Shown here: positions 63,579 through 64,000 of the stretch, in pieces
How the letters are laid out: every line of letters begins with the position of its first letter
Position numbering within the stretch: position 1 is the first letter of the stretch
Origin: Pseudomonas turukhanskensis
GTDB taxonomy: Bacteria; Pseudomonadota; Gammaproteobacteria; Pseudomonadales; Pseudomonadaceae
DNA: 64,000 bases
Assembly: GCF_027922365.1 (NCBI RefSeq)
Contig: NZ_BSFN01000003.1
Span: 399,478 to 463,477 of the forward strand
Direction: 5' to 3'
Notes under the pieces: generated by a model
Told to the model about the DNA's origin: nothing
What the model saw: only the letters and a program-made list of their open reading frames with translations
The model's database searches: none
Program-made: the position numbers and the translations under genes

Positions 63579-64000
63579 CTATTCGCCTGCACCCTCAACA
63601 TTCACCGGATCCAGCTTCCACTTCTCGCTGATGGCCTTGAGCGTGCCATCGTCTTTCAGCGATTTGATGGCAGCCGCCACCGCCTTCTTGTTGGCCTCAT
63701 CCTTGAGCAGATAAGCGCCGAACACATCTTTCTCGGGGAAGGTGTAGAGGGTTTTGAATTGCCCTGGGGTTTGCAGCTCGCGGTAGGCCAGCTCCGTGTC
63801 TTGCGACAGGCCGGCGGCGGCACGGCCGACCAGCACTTGCTGGGCTACGTCGCTGCCTTTGGGGTAGGTTTGCAGGGTTGCTTCGGGTTTGCCGGCGGCT
63901 TTGAGCTCGGTGTTGAGCTTTTCCATGATCGCCACGTAGCGCGTACCCGACTGCACCGCCACCACTTTGCCGGACAGGTCTTCCAGCTTGCTCAGGGTGA
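63579..64000 (-). CDS. amino acid ABC transporter substrate-binding protein (C-terminal part, cut by window end)
   Basis: About 140 residues of a family 3 periplasmic binding protein: VVAVQSGTRYVAIMEKLN (start of the second lobe), YPKGSDVAQQVLVGRAAAGL and the C-terminal FGAYLLKDEANKKAVAAAIK and TLKAISEKWKLDP, the last being typical of the end of this family. The N-terminus and signal peptide lie beyond base 64000. It heads the importer-aldolase-ThDP-enzyme operon. The ligand is not determinable from this half. Confidence 0.9.
   Translation of the reverse strand, partial: TLSKLEDLSGKVVAVQSGTRYVAIMEKLNTELKAAGKPEATLQTYPKGSDVAQQVLVGRAAAGLSQDTELAYRELQTPGQFKTLYTFPEKDVFGAYLLKDEANKKAVAAAIKSLKDDGTLKAISEKWKLDPVNVEGAGE

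Overview
The window is chromosomal DNA of a Pseudomonas-type gammaproteobacterium. The evidence is high-GC codon use, a dense load of Pseudomonas-style REP and other palindromic intergenic repeats, a TonB-ExbB-ExbD set, a bacteriophytochrome kinase, and a block (about 34.2-50.6 kb: AraC regulator, nitrilase-like protein, fadH, NTF2-like, coiled-coil protein, PLP enzyme, cNMP/rhodanese protein, DUF1853, nadK, phosphoesterase, glpG, YeaC-like, DUF2797, pepN) whose order matches, from memory, the fadH-nadK-pepN region of P. aeruginosa. I saw no rRNA, tRNA, CRISPR array, prophage or intact insertion sequence.

Layout. 0-5 kb: the end of a sulfonate-type binding protein, then a compact set consisting of a 2OG-Fe(II) oxygenase, a cyclodipeptide synthase-like protein, a DHA2 exporter and a DszA/NtaA-type flavin monooxygenase. 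This is the best candidate for an undescribed small-molecule pathway. 5-7.5 kb: a bacteriophytochrome kinase with a fused receiver. 7.6-8.1 kb: a decayed RelE-type toxin and REPs. 8.1-13.7 kb: a phosphonate locus (LysR regulator divergent from phnD-phnC-phnE, a phosphonoacetaldehyde reductase-like iron alcohol dehydrogenase and phnX). 13.7-14.1 kb: a three-unit tandem array of a palindromic repeat. 14-19 kb: a PLP decarboxylase, a TorF-type porin, an exported CocE-type hydrolase and an exported DUF3237 protein. 19.1-21.4 kb: an AT-rich regulatory region and tonB-exbB-exbD. 21.4-27.6 kb: a GST, a patatin, a lipoprotein, then DoxX / ABM monooxygenase / Tat-exported amidohydrolase / YcaC. 28-33.8 kb: a 1938-residue autotransporter.

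34-50.6 kb is the conserved core block above. 50.6-58.5 kb holds a sigma-54-type promoter followed by DUF1302, DUF1329, YCF48-like and MMPL/RND genes, a set typical of envelope lipid or hydrophobic-compound traffic. 58.6-64 kb, all on the minus strand, holds an MBL-fold hydrolase, a ThDP-dependent 2-oxoacid decarboxylase-like enzyme, a class II aldolase-like protein and an amino-acid-type ABC importer whose binding protein is cut by the window edge.

Functions rest on reading the translations and recognising motifs. No database search was run, so substrates are inferences unless stated otherwise.
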